Positions 34,301 to 43,036 of a stretch of DNA of 64,000 nucleotides are shown piece by piece. The notes under the pieces were generated by a model. It was not told where the DNA came from. It ran no database searches and saw nothing but the letters and a program-made list of their open reading frames with translations. Where the stretch lies: NCBI GenBank assembly GCA_000597885.1, contig CP004371.1, positions 5,596,001 through 5,660,000 of the forward strand, written 5' to 3'. The number at the start of each line of letters is the position of its first letter. Positions within the stretch are counted from its first letter, which is position 1. The stretch is from Flammeovirgaceae bacterium 311. Lineage in GTDB: Bacteria > Bacteroidota > Bacteroidia > Cytophagales > Cyclobacteriaceae. Made by a program: the position numbers and the translations under genes.

Positions 34301-36060
34301 CCAAACAGCTGCCGCCCACCAGCTTTTTCGATTCGCTTACCAAAGAGGTAGAGGATGAAGAAAATGTAACTGCCGACCTCCAGAGCATCCTTGGCATGTG
34401 CGATGCACAGGGAGCCCCTCAGCGAATGCTGCGCTGGCACTACCGAAGCCGGCACGAATCCCTGATCAGTCTCTCCAACCACGAGTTTTACGAGAACAAG
34501 CTGGTGATCTTCCCCAGTCCGGGTACCAAAGACCACATGGGACTGGTGCTTCACCACCTCAAAGATACCGCTTATGATCGGGGTAAAACCCGCACCAACT
34601 CGCTGGAGGCTTCTGCAGTAGCCGATGCCGTGATGGAACATGCCCGCAATACGCCCGGGCGAACGCTGGGGGTGGTGGCATTCAGCACCTCACAGATGCA
34701 GGCCATTCAGCAGGAGCTGGAGTTAAGGCGGCGCAAACATCCCGAGCTGGAAGATTTCTTTCAGAAACACGCACACGAGCCCTTTTTTGTAAAGAACCTG
34801 GAAAATGTACAGGGCGACGAACGGGATGTGATCTACATCAGCATTGGCTATGGCCGTACCAGCGAGGGCTATGTGAGCATGTCGTTCGGCCCCCTGAACA
34901 ATGAGGGAGGCGAGCGCCGGCTTAATGTACTGATCACCCGGGCAAAGCTGCGCTGTGAGGTGTTTACCAACATTACGGCAGATGATATTGATACCGACCG
35001 CACCAAGAATATTGGGATCAGGGCACTGAAAAATTTTCTTTACTATGCCCAGCATGGCAAGCTGAATTTTAACGAAGAAAGCGGCAGAGTAGCCGAAAGT
35101 CCTTTTGAAGAAAATGTGGCGCTGCAGCTGGAACGCCTGGGTTATGGAGTCAGAAAGCAGGTAGGTTCACAGGGCTTTTACATTGATCTGGCCATTGTAG
35201 ATCCTGAACATCCCGGCAGGTACCTGCTGGGCATTGAGTGCGATGGTGCCGCTTATCATTCGGCACGCTCTGCCCGCGACCGTGACAGGCTGCGGCAGCA
35301 GGTGCTGGAAAACATCGGCTGGCGCATACACCGTATCTGGAGCACCGACTGGTTCCGCAACCCGGAACGTGAACTAAAAAGAGTTGTGGCTGCCATAGAA
35401 AAAGCCCATAGCATGGCAGCGATGGAAGAAGAGGAAACTGAACCCGGGGCGCAGCCAGAAAGTGCTGTGTTGCTAAGAGAAGATGGTGAGAGGTCCGGAA
35501 ACGATTTGCCGGTTTATACTTATGCAGCATTGCCTTCCGAAATAGCAAATCAGGAGCTCCATCTGGTACCGTTAACAAAGCTTGCCGGCTGGGTCAGTGA
35601 GCTGGTGAAAACAGAAAGTCCTATACATTTTGAGGAGGCTGCCAGGCGAATGGTGGAGGCAGCAAAGATTACCCGGGTGGGGCCAAGAATCAGGCAGAGC
35701 CTACAGGAGGCAGTTGCCCACGCGCAGGAAAAGGGAGATATCATTGCCAGGGGAGATTTTCTATGGCACCTACAGATGCAGCAGCCGCAGATCAGGGACC
35801 GCAGCAGCTTTCCATCCACTTCTAAAAAATTGAAATTTATCGCCCCGGAAGAAATAAACCTGGCAGTGGTAAAGGTGGTGAAAGATGCAGTGGCAATCCA
35901 GTCAGAGGAGGCAGTTCCCCTCATCGCCAGGCTTTTTGGCTTCTCAAGAGTAACCGAAGACATAAAGCAGGAGCTCCTGCAGGCAATAGAGCAAAGCCTT
36001 CAGGAAAGAGTTATTGTGCAGGATGGAGCTTGGCTTAGAATGACTGACAAGGAAGTTTAG
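31369..36060 (+). CDS. DUF4011 / SF1 helicase / Vsr-like nuclease / DUF3320 protein
   Basis: The 1,563-residue protein begins with the DUF4011 motif region (RKELLDLGLRNPLLNYRGSK). A UvrD/AAA_11-type SF1 helicase follows: Walker A GPPGTGKS at 319-326, motif II DEAS near 952 (FDEASQ), motif III GDTKQLPPT, QGDERD and LITRAK. Then comes a Vsr/MTES_1575-type nuclease domain near residues 1250-1340, with FYIDLAI and GIECDG as the Asp and Cys-Asp catalytic-region motifs. The end is DUF3320-like. The architecture equals a reported antiphage family (remembered as Hhe); it probably unwinds and cuts DNA. Confidence 0.82.
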   Translation: MQEIVLSRLEASRKELLDLGLRNPLLNYRGSKSRGLHIVQEKSVCIYDILVKQGKAMTFLPKKKSEGAGKEGEEGQLEFLEPTDASLEQAYGDTKLQTEETELTLQNKLLNTYYAARTSLEEQGVNILYIALGKLHWYETTSSEEARLAPLLLIPVSLERHTARERFRIRYTLAELEGNLSLQAKQKAEYGISLPDLPETDDFSLDKYFEEIQEAVGHLPRWKVEQDSIELGFFSFGKFMIYHDLDNAKWPEGSKPAEHEVLQALFHEGFSEPPPSVPEEAFLDDETDANQLFQAVDADSSQVLAMLAVHEGRNLVIQGPPGTGKSQTITNIIANAIGQGKKVLFVSEKMAALEVVKRRLDTIHLGEACLELHSHKANKKVLHEELRRVLELRKPALHHLEQEVVLLEDYRAELNSYSSAVNTEIRQSGLTPYQVKGYLLQLAEKIRNVPLPNIPLPNLNKWDGSTMRRAEALADRIQARLKDIGTPANLQFWGSRLKVLLPHEQERLPLLLQKTVGAVEALQQQGADAAETFGLTSPADRRDSLKLLDMTEILSRQPDVSELAVKDDAWLFKTADIVELLQMGKHLAALHQQYGDIFIAEAWEQDVLEIRQNLLAYGDKWYKFFIGDYRKSNKQLAGLLKVKLPKDTETRLQWVDSLLEAKQLSTGLVSYESLASGLFGRRWQGLNSDWNALTTAATYLAELHQMIRNRKWPVEILNYIEANPEPAVAKQHKHVLTDRLAEHEAAVQELVRKLELDENTRFGGSTFLLQPFEQQLQLSREWIDHLPEIHQVISWNNLAETAAEEGFAGLAEVSISWPIAKDYLKYSLQKAWYQYLLEQAITDEPALRKFERSSHEEAVKQFRRLDLLNLQYNRARAASIHWENIPRLEAGGQVNILRTEFHKKARHMPIRKLMREAGLAIQAIKPVFMMSPLSIANFLPPGSMEFDLVIFDEASQVRPVEALGAILRAKQLVVVGDTKQLPPTSFFDSLTKEVEDEENVTADLQSILGMCDAQGAPQRMLRWHYRSRHESLISLSNHEFYENKLVIFPSPGTKDHMGLVLHHLKDTAYDRGKTRTNSLEASAVADAVMEHARNTPGRTLGVVAFSTSQMQAIQQELELRRRKHPELEDFFQKHAHEPFFVKNLENVQGDERDVIYISIGYGRTSEGYVSMSFGPLNNEGGERRLNVLITRAKLRCEVFTNITADDIDTDRTKNIGIRALKNFLYYAQHGKLNFNEESGRVAESPFEENVALQLERLGYGVRKQVGSQGFYIDLAIVDPEHPGRYLLGIECDGAAYHSARSARDRDRLRQQVLENIGWRIHRIWSTDWFRNPERELKRVVAAIEKAHSMAAMEEEETEPGAQPESAVLLREDGERSGNDLPVYTYAALPSEIANQELHLVPLTKLAGWVSELVKTESPIHFEEAARRMVEAAKITRVGPRIRQSLQEAVAHAQEKGDIIARGDFLWHLQMQQPQIRDRSSFPSTSKKLKFIAPEEINLAVVKVVKDAVAIQSEEAVPLIARLFGFSRVTEDIKQELLQAIEQSLQERVIVQDGAWLRMTDKEV

Positions 36061-36084
36061 GATGTTTTCTATCTTGAACATTGT

Positions 36085-36106
36085 ACCCGGGACTGAAGTC
36101 CCGGGT
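36085..36106. repeat. ACCCGGGACT palindrome (REP-like)
   Basis: ACCCGGGACT (36085-36094) and AGTCCCGGGT (36097-36106) are exact complements separated by GA. A related half, AGCCCGGGTC, follows near 36162. It lies in the convergent gap after the helicase gene and could be a terminator or a dispersed palindromic repeat. Confidence 0.55.
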
Positions 36107-36202
36107 AAACTATGAGCAGTCAAATCTTTTTGCTGAAGGAGTAGCTAAGAGTTCTCATATTTAGCCCGGGTCTTATGCGGAGCGGTTTCAGCTTTGGTTG
36201 CA

Positions 36203-37627
36203 TCAACCAAAAGCCCGCACCAGCTCATCGACTGTAATCTGAATATCTTTTTCGGTGGTGCGCCAGTTGACAAGAGCTGCCCGTAAGCCGGGGGTGCCTT
36301 TGTAAACCGTTGGGGTTATAAACACTTTACCGGCGGCATAGAGCTTTTCCAGTATTTGTTTTAGCTTTTCGTTACGGCCTTCACTCTCGCTGGTGGTAAA
36401 GCAAACAACATTCAGCCGTACGGGTGCTAAAAGTTTAAAGCAGCCAGCGGCTGTGAGCGCTTCTCCCAATTGCCTGGCCAGCTGAATGTTGGTTTCCACA
36501 ATTTGCTGGTAACCCTGCTTTCCATAGGCCATCAGGGTAAACCACACAGGCAGCGCCCTAAATCTCCTGGAATTCTCCGGCCCGAAATTTAAGTAAGAGA
36601 AGTTTTCCATAGGATCTCCCAGGTAGGGAGCATTGGAATTCTGGAATGTCTGGGTCTGCAGCAGGGCATGACTCTTTTGGATAAAATATACTGCGCTGTC
36701 GTAGGGTACGTTCAGCCATTTATGGCAGTCAACGGTTATGCTGTCCGCACCTTCCCATCCGCTCAGCAGCTGCCGGTATTGAGGCGATAGGGCGGCAAAT
36801 GCCCCAAAAGCAGCATCTATATGCCACCAGAACTGGTAGTGCTCTTTTAGCGCTGCAATGGCTTCCAGGTCGTCATAATCTACTGTGTTAACAGTGCCAC
36901 CACTGGAGATCAGGATAAAAGGTTCCTGCGGTGCAGCTGCCAGCAACTGTTTGAAAGCTTCCATATCAATGGCTTCACGATCGGGCAGTGTAGGCACCAT
37001 CAGCACCTGACTGCTGCCAACACCCAGCATAGCGAGTGTTTTGAGTGAAGAGGAGTGTGGCACTGCCGCATACACCTTTACAGGTATTTGCAGGCCTTCC
37101 CTTGCAATGTCTTTTTGAAATTGCTTTCCAATCCACTGGCGGGCAACGGCCAGGCAGGTAAAGTTAGAGAGGGTGGCCCCTGTTACAAAGCCACCGTTAA
37201 AATGCTGCGGAAGCCCAAAGAGGTGGAGCAACATCCGTATGGTTTGCTGCTCTACAGCAGCCGAGGCATCGCCTTTGCCATTGGTAAATTGGGTATTCTG
37301 ATCGAAAACAGCCGTGAGCCAGTCGCCGGCAATAGCAGCAGGCGTACCGCCGCCGGTTACAAAGCCAAAATAGCGGGGACCCGAGGCAGCCAACAGCAAG
37401 GGCCTGATCTGCTCCAGGAAAAGCTCGGTTGTTTCTGCCGCCCCCAAGCCCTTTTCGGGCAGGTTAAGGCTGATGGGGGGTACTTCTTTCAGACTGGTGG
37501 GATGATCATCCAGCTTGCTTAAATAGTCGGCAGAAATGCTGCTCACAAGCTGAAACAGCTCTATCATGTTGTTAGAATCGTGCAGGAGCTGGTTATTGTC
37601 AGTGCCGGTATTGTTGGCTGCTTTCAT
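36203..37627 (-). CDS. PLP-dependent (group II) amino acid decarboxylase
   Basis: The 474-residue enzyme resembles aromatic-L-amino-acid, tyrosine or glutamate decarboxylases. The cofactor Lys is Lys303 in VDCHKWLNVPYD; WHIDAAFGAFAAL has the PLP-pyridine Asp, and GGGTPAAIAGDWLTA and GGFVTGATLSNFTCL are family segments. There is no signal peptide. Which amino acid it acts on cannot be told from sequence; it is convergent with the helicase-nuclease and divergent from the retron operon. Confidence 0.9.
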   Translation of the reverse strand: MKAANNTGTDNNQLLHDSNNMIELFQLVSSISADYLSKLDDHPTSLKEVPPISLNLPEKGLGAAETTELFLEQIRPLLLAASGPRYFGFVTGGGTPAAIAGDWLTAVFDQNTQFTNGKGDASAAVEQQTIRMLLHLFGLPQHFNGGFVTGATLSNFTCLAVARQWIGKQFQKDIAREGLQIPVKVYAAVPHSSSLKTLAMLGVGSSQVLMVPTLPDREAIDMEAFKQLLAAAPQEPFILISSGGTVNTVDYDDLEAIAALKEHYQFWWHIDAAFGAFAALSPQYRQLLSGWEGADSITVDCHKWLNVPYDSAVYFIQKSHALLQTQTFQNSNAPYLGDPMENFSYLNFGPENSRRFRALPVWFTLMAYGKQGYQQIVETNIQLARQLGEALTAAGCFKLLAPVRLNVVCFTTSESEGRNEKLKQILEKLYAAGKVFITPTVYKGTPGLRAALVNWRTTEKDIQITVDELVRAFG

Positions 37628-37955
37628 AGATAAAAATGTTATGCTTTGTTTTCAGATCTGTGAAAAATGATCATCATCTAACAGGTAAGGCATTAAGGGC
37701 TGTGCTGAAATGTCTTGGCTACAAGGCGGCTTAGGAGAAGTTTCCTATTCAGAAACATTTCGCATCAAGGCTTGCTTAAAAACCACTACACAAAAATTTA
37801 CATAAAGAAATAAAACTAGGGTAGTTTTTGAATATCAGAGCGGAACAGATTGTGGTATCATGATCACATAAAACCGGATTCTTTCCACATTCTGCCCTGC
37901 TTGCTTTCATTTGCTTCTAAAATCTTTTAGATTTTGCTCTAAAACAGTTTAGCCG
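37628..37955. other. Divergent intergenic region, decarboxylase / retron operon
   Basis: These 328 bases contain the promoter of the WGR gene but no full TAnnTTTG box: TAGATTTTG (37929-37937) and TAGTTTTTG (37822-37830) each have one extra spacer base. The WGR gene itself starts with a GTG. No gene or RNA is seen. Confidence 0.4.
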
Positions 37956-40900
37956 GTGCAGATCATCAAGGATGCCTCCCTGTTTTTTAGGGAGGGCAAT
38001 TCAGATAAAGTTTACGAGCTGGAGCTGCAGCAAGCAGGGACAGGGGAGTATGTGGTAAACTTCCGCTACGGCAGGCGTGGTACAGCCCTGCGCGAGGGAA
38101 CCAAAACTATTTTTCCTGTTTCCCTGGCCGAGGCCGAAAGGGTATATGAAAAGCTGCTGAAAGAGAAAACTGATAAGGGGTACCAGCATACAGGCAGCGC
38201 CAGTCATGGCCTGCAACCACCTCTTAAAGCAACAGCTGCAGCAGCGCAGGAGCAGGAGGATAAAATACTGGAATACCTGCAAATTGCCTCCAGGGGCAGG
38301 TGGCAGGACGATCACTGGAAACTCTCACGCCTGGTTTGGCGCACAGGTGAACTGAAGCTGGTAGGAGCTGAACCTTACCTGGTAAACCTGCCCCGGCAAA
38401 AAGATGAGTTCTTCAACTATGCCCTGGCCTGGGCCCTGGGGCGCTGTGCCAATATTACCGCTACCGATAAGCTGATGGAGCTAAGGCGCAGCACTGATCC
38501 AAAAGTGGCCAGAATTGCTACGGTAGCCTTAAGTAAAATTGGCACACCGGCTGCACAACAGGCCCTGGACGATGAGCTGATGGGCAGGCTGCCAGCCAGC
38601 CTGCGGGAGGCCCTGCGCAACAACAATGCGGAGACCCTGCAGGAGGGGCTCCATGAACTACTTTATGAGCTACAGAGCCGTCAGCCCGATTTCCTGTTTA
38701 CCATTTACCTGCTGTCACGCAAGTATCCATTTGTATCAGCAGTGCTCCTGCAGGTTTTGGCTACACTGCCCTTCAGACCCCCTTACTTTCAACAAATACG
38801 CTACCTGCTGAAGGCCGGCGAGCTGCTGGAAGATAGCAGTGTGTGGGGCCTCATCAATGCCCGCATCGATAAAAATAAAGGCTTTTTTAAGCGGAGTCGC
38901 TGGGATGGAGGTGCCCTGGTTGAGGGTGAGTACATCAGGAAAATAGAGGATGAGCTGAAGAGAGAAGATTCCAGGGCAGCCTATTCTGATAAAACCCGCA
39001 GGTATCTGCAAAAAAGAGCGCTTCGTCTCCTTACCCGGATGGGCGAAGCAAAAGACCGGAGCTTTACCCCCTTTGCAAGAGACCTGCTGCTGCAGTATAC
39101 CGATGCTGATAACAGGGGCCCCAGCCAGACCTATACCTATGATTATGATCCCCTGACCCGCCGGTCTACACTGGTTACCCACCATTTCCCTGCTTTTTCG
39201 GAATATCCGCTCCTGAACCTGCTGCTGTACCGCAACAGTCGCAGGTTTGAGATGACGGCCAATAGCCTGAAGCTGCGCTACCGGCCTCCGCATCAGCCCT
39301 CTGAAACAACTGCCGCCCAGCGAGGTGTCGCTCAGCCGGGTGCCGCCCAGCGGGGTGCCGCCCAGCGCGAAGAGGCATTTCCTGCGCTTTGGGATAATGC
39401 GCCCCAGGACCTGGTGATCCTGCTTCAGCAGAACCGCTGTCAGCCGGTGAATGCGTTTGCCGTAAAAGCTTTTCGGGCTAATCCCTACTACAGGGAGTTT
39501 AGCACACCTGTGCTGATCTTCGACCTGCTCAACAAGCCTTACCCGGAAAGCAATGCCCTGGGAATGGAAATCGCCCGGGAGGGGTATGATCCGGCTAATC
39601 CGGATGTGGAGCTTCTTTTTGCTCTGCTCGACTGTAATCTGTTGGAGGCGCAGGCGCTGGGTATTAGCTGGCTGCAGGCAGCCAGAAGAAAAATACTGCA
39701 GGAAAAAGAAAATGTGGTAAGGCTGCTGCTGGCAAAACAGCCTGCGGTGGGGCAGTGGACTAAAGATAATGTAAGCCCAAACCTTTTTCACTCCACCATG
39801 GCCAAAGGAGTAACCGAAGAGGTGCTGGAGCTTCTGCCACTGATGGTACCGCCGGATGCTGAACCAGCCTCTGCAAATCCATGGGTGGCACAGGTAGGAG
39901 AGCTATTGCTGCTCCTGTTCCCGGAGGCGGTGAAAGAAGCATCTCTCCCCCATGTGCAATTGTTGCTGTCACACCCGCTTGAGGCCATGCAGGCCCTGGG
40001 GGTAAAAATATTGCTGCGCCACCGTACCCGGGCAGAGGAACTGCCGGCGGGTATGTTCGAAACCCTGCTCACCAGCCCCTACGCATCGGTGCGCGCCTCA
40101 GGAGTAGATTTATTTGGCCGGCTTACCAATTATATTCTCTACGAGCGCCGGGAGGTGCTGGTTAGTTTCTGCCTGTCCATCCACCCGGAGGTGCGCCAGC
40201 AGGTAATTCCGATTGTGGCCAAGCTGGTGCAGTACCGCAGCGGATTTGGCAGTGAGCTGCTGCTTTTGCTGTTGCCGCTGTTCTGGCAGAAAGAAAACCA
40301 TGAAGGCATTCATGCCGATCTGCTGGCCCTGTTCCAGGAGTCGTTGCTGCCTTATTTTAAGGAGATTCCGGAAGATAAGATCTGGAAGCTGATTGAAGCC
40401 CGGTTCCGTACAGCGCACTTACTGGGCAGCCAGCTGCTGCACCAGCATGTTGCCCTGGAAAAGGTGCCCCTGGAGCGGATTGCCGGTCTGGCCAATCACG
40501 AACTGCTGGAGCTGCGGCAGCTGGCCTGGCGCTACTTCGAAGCCCATGTACCGCAGGCGCGCTACGAGCGTGAGGCCACCCTTAAGCTGCTGGATGCCCC
40601 CTGGGATGATAGCTGGCTGTTTACAAAGCAGTACCTGGAAACCCATTTTAGAACCGAAGACTGGACCCCGGCGCTGCTGGTGAGCATCTGCGATCATAAG
40701 CGCGAAGAGGTGCAGCAATGGGGACTGCGCCTCATTAACAAACATTTTCAGGAGGAGGATGGCGCAGATTATATGTTAAAGCTAAGCCAGCACCCAAATA
40801 CCGGGCTGCAGCTATATGTAACCAACTACCTGCGGCACTATGCCGCCGGCCATCCCGAACGCATCAGTGGCTTGCACTACTATTTTGTGGCTGTATTATC

Positions 40901-41129
40901 GCAGGTAAACAGCGGGAGGGTAGCCAAAGAACGAGTTTTTGACTTTCTGCAGCAGGAGGCCCTGGCCAGCGAAGAGGTAGCCCGTGGGGTGGTGCCACTC
41001 ATTTCCCGCATCTCCGCTACCATTGCCATCCACGATAAAGCCCGCTGCCTGCTGCTGCTGGCGCAGCTGAAAAAGCAATATCCGGAGCTGGATTCTGCTA
41101 TCACCATCAAAGAACCTAAAACTGTATGA
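37956..41129 (+). CDS. WGR-domain protein with HEAT/ARM-like repeats, retron-associated
   Basis: The 1,057-residue protein has a GTG start and an N-terminal WGR domain (residues 1-75: SDKVYELELQQ, VVNFRYGRRGTALREGTKT), which binds nucleic acid ends in PARP-type proteins. The rest is helical repeats of the HEAT/ARM kind, e.g. DPKVARIATVALSKIGTPAA, the YASVRASGVDLFGRL and HPNTGLQLYVTNYL segments. Residues ~453-472 are a tandem in-frame repeat. No catalytic motif is visible. It overlaps the SWIM gene by four bases (ATGA) and is the first gene of the retron locus, so it is a candidate effector or RT/ssDNA binding partner. Confidence 0.85.
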   Translation: MQIIKDASLFFREGNSDKVYELELQQAGTGEYVVNFRYGRRGTALREGTKTIFPVSLAEAERVYEKLLKEKTDKGYQHTGSASHGLQPPLKATAAAAQEQEDKILEYLQIASRGRWQDDHWKLSRLVWRTGELKLVGAEPYLVNLPRQKDEFFNYALAWALGRCANITATDKLMELRRSTDPKVARIATVALSKIGTPAAQQALDDELMGRLPASLREALRNNNAETLQEGLHELLYELQSRQPDFLFTIYLLSRKYPFVSAVLLQVLATLPFRPPYFQQIRYLLKAGELLEDSSVWGLINARIDKNKGFFKRSRWDGGALVEGEYIRKIEDELKREDSRAAYSDKTRRYLQKRALRLLTRMGEAKDRSFTPFARDLLLQYTDADNRGPSQTYTYDYDPLTRRSTLVTHHFPAFSEYPLLNLLLYRNSRRFEMTANSLKLRYRPPHQPSETTAAQRGVAQPGAAQRGAAQREEAFPALWDNAPQDLVILLQQNRCQPVNAFAVKAFRANPYYREFSTPVLIFDLLNKPYPESNALGMEIAREGYDPANPDVELLFALLDCNLLEAQALGISWLQAARRKILQEKENVVRLLLAKQPAVGQWTKDNVSPNLFHSTMAKGVTEEVLELLPLMVPPDAEPASANPWVAQVGELLLLLFPEAVKEASLPHVQLLLSHPLEAMQALGVKILLRHRTRAEELPAGMFETLLTSPYASVRASGVDLFGRLTNYILYERREVLVSFCLSIHPEVRQQVIPIVAKLVQYRSGFGSELLLLLLPLFWQKENHEGIHADLLALFQESLLPYFKEIPEDKIWKLIEARFRTAHLLGSQLLHQHVALEKVPLERIAGLANHELLELRQLAWRYFEAHVPQARYEREATLKLLDAPWDDSWLFTKQYLETHFRTEDWTPALLVSICDHKREEVQQWGLRLINKHFQEEDGADYMLKLSQHPNTGLQLYVTNYLRHYAAGHPERISGLHYYFVAVLSQVNSGRVAKERVFDFLQQEALASEEVARGVVPLISRISATIAIHDKARCLLLLAQLKKQYPELDSAITIKEPKTV
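39315..39374 (+). repeat. 15-bp tandem repeat, four copies, within WGR gene
   Basis: Four contiguous 15-base units (39315, 39330, 39345, 39360) based on GCCCAGCGGGGTGCC encode the pentapeptide AQRGA/AQPGA. In-frame copy number can change without breaking the protein. Confidence 0.88.
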
Positions 41130-42775
41130 TATTCAACTACCGGTATGGGGGAGAAACCAAAGTAAACAGCAGCTCCTCGGCAGTGGGCGTTAGCTTTGCA
41201 CCCGATACCCTGCGGGAGCCTACTTATTTTATCGGCAAGCTTAACAGGCACCTTTCGTTCAGGGAGGCCATTTCGGCCCTGCATGAGGTGGTGGTATCCG
41301 ATCTGCGCTTTAAGCCGCGGGAGCGTACTGAATACAAAGCCTGGCTGGCGGAGCAGGAACCCCTGTGGCTGGCCGAGGCCCTGGCGCAAAAGCAGGCGCT
41401 GAAGCAGGAGATTGATCTGAAAACCAGCGAGCTGAAGGCGCTTCGGCAGCAGCGTGATGCCATTATGGGGCCTTTCTATAAAGCCAGGAGCAAGTATTTC
41501 AACTACCTCTATGAGCGCGACCGCGATATGTGGGTGGTGCTCGATCCGGTGATCAGCGTGCATCCTGATGAAGTGTTTTTTGAATGCTTCAGCCAGGACG
41601 AATCAACTTACGGAAAGCTTAGCTGTGACTACGAGGTGTTCAAAAATATTGATGAATTTAAGTGTGGTACCACCAACATCGATTACTCCTCGGCACTCTA
41701 TGAGCAGTTCCAGAAGATCAGGACCTATAAAGAAACCGAATTTAAGATAGACCCTGCAGGTTTTGAAGTGCAGACAGGCCGGGATGATGGCTATCGGGAA
41801 GTTAAAATAGACCTGCCTGATTCCTGGGTGCGTGGATTCTTGCAGGTAAGTTCTGCCATGACCATGCCCGCCAGAACCCTGTCGCTGCACCCCATGGATA
41901 TGCACAACCTGCTCTTTATCCTGAAGCGGCACAAGGAAAAGGAGGGGCCGCGGGCCATGCGTTTTCACCTGAACCCGGGCCAGCCTATCCGGGTGGTGTT
42001 TGAACCCTGGAATTACGAGGTGGTATGCGACCGATCTCCCTACACCGGCCATGAGCCCGACGAAATAAGGGTGTGGGGCCGAAGGCGGCTGCTGATCCTG
42101 GAGCGGTTGCTGCCGGTGGCAAAACGCTTTACCGTTACCCTGCTGGGTACAGGCATGCCCTCTTTTTACGAAGCCGACCTGGGTGATATGCAATTCACAC
42201 TGGGCCTTTCGGGCTGGACAGCCAATGACTGGTCCAGGATGGGCAACTTCGATCTGCTGGCACCCCGCCGGGAGGTAGATGCCATAACCCAGCAGCAGGT
42301 GTACCAGGTGCTGAAGGAAATCTGGCAGGAGAGTGCCGATTCGCTTGCACAGCGCCTGCAGCTGGATAAAAGCATGGTGCTGGGGGCGCTCACCTCCTTT
42401 GTACAGGCCGGACGTGCCATATACGACAGGCATAAAGACGTTTACCGCATCCGGGAGCTGCGGCGGGAGGAGTTACCGGTAGCCGAGCTACGCTTTGCCA
42501 ACCTAAGGGAGGAGTTCGCCCACTTTTTCGTGAAAACCAACCGGGTAAAGCTTGGGCAGATCGACCAACAGGCAGCAGGGGTGAAGATAAGGGGCAGGGT
42601 AGAAGATAAAGGGCGTGAGTACGAGCCGGTGATTACCATCGACAGGGACGAGCGCCTGGTGCAGCCCAGCTGTACCTGCAATTTTTATCAGCAGCATAAG
42701 CTCTTTAAAGGGCCCTGTGAGCATATGCTGGCGCTGCGCATGCGCTGGGGGCAAAAAGTAGCAGAAAAAAACTAA
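41126..42775 (+). CDS. SWIM zinc-finger protein, retron-associated
   Basis: 549 residues. Near the C-terminus is a SWIM finger, Cys516-x-Cys518-x12-Cys531-x-His533 (PSCTCNFYQQHK, GPCEHMLAL). Before it lies a likely winged-helix segment (SLAQRLQLDKSMVLGALTSFV), so it matches the WH-SWIM arrangement. The first ~400 residues are an alpha/beta region with acidic and aromatic stretches and no recognised enzyme motif. It starts within the WGR stop and is followed by the msr-msd and the RT gene, so the three are most likely one functional set. Confidence 0.85.
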   Translation: MIFNYRYGGETKVNSSSSAVGVSFAPDTLREPTYFIGKLNRHLSFREAISALHEVVVSDLRFKPRERTEYKAWLAEQEPLWLAEALAQKQALKQEIDLKTSELKALRQQRDAIMGPFYKARSKYFNYLYERDRDMWVVLDPVISVHPDEVFFECFSQDESTYGKLSCDYEVFKNIDEFKCGTTNIDYSSALYEQFQKIRTYKETEFKIDPAGFEVQTGRDDGYREVKIDLPDSWVRGFLQVSSAMTMPARTLSLHPMDMHNLLFILKRHKEKEGPRAMRFHLNPGQPIRVVFEPWNYEVVCDRSPYTGHEPDEIRVWGRRRLLILERLLPVAKRFTVTLLGTGMPSFYEADLGDMQFTLGLSGWTANDWSRMGNFDLLAPRREVDAITQQQVYQVLKEIWQESADSLAQRLQLDKSMVLGALTSFVQAGRAIYDRHKDVYRIRELRREELPVAELRFANLREEFAHFFVKTNRVKLGQIDQQAAGVKIRGRVEDKGREYEPVITIDRDERLVQPSCTCNFYQQHKLFKGPCEHMLALRMRWGQKVAEKN

Positions 42776-42807
42776 GAGAAAAACAGAATAGTATTAACTT
42801 TAAAACC

Positions 42808-43026
42808 AGGCAGCAGCAGGAGAAAAACTTGCAATCTGAGCGGCGGATCGCCGCTCCGGCATACAGCAATGCAACGCGTCACTGGCGCGTTCTTAACGGT
42901 GCACCCCATCTATATGTATGCCATTTCCGGTGCCACATCGGAGATGTGAAATAGCATACATATAGCGGGGTGCTTGAGTTGAACACTCCAGTCCTGTGAG
43001 TGTACGAAGTAGACCTGCTGCTGCTT
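42808..43026 (+). ncRNA. Retron msr-msd non-coding RNA
   Basis: The 261-base gap before the RT has the full retron RNA plan. The 13-bp a1/a2 inverted repeat (42808-42820 with 43014-43026; 11 Watson-Crick core GCAGCAGCAGG, plus one G-U and one A-U) brackets it. msr hairpins: GAGCGGCG/CGCCGCTC (42838-42856) and AACGCG/CGCGTT (42873-42891). The msd hairpin has arms GCACCCC/GGGGTGC (42901-42907, 42967-42973), CTATATGTATGC/GCATACATATAG (42910-42921, 42954-42965) and a CACATC/GATGTG tip (42934-42948). A further ACACTC/GAGTGT hairpin (42983-43003) lies 3' of it. The exact ends, branching G and ssDNA ends are not determined. Confidence 0.85.
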
Positions 43027-43036
43027 TTTTCTTTAT

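Noticed and set aside
36203-37627. PLP decarboxylase considered as a retron effector
   Set aside because: It is on the opposite strand, separated by a 328-base promoter region, and looks like an ordinary metabolic enzyme.
41603-42433. 276-codon minus-strand frame inside the SWIM gene
   Set aside because: Antisense to the SWIM protein frame, with no family features.
42776-43036. Gap before the RT considered as an ordinary promoter region
   Set aside because: The nested hairpins and the perfect a1/a2 repeat fit an msr-msd far better.
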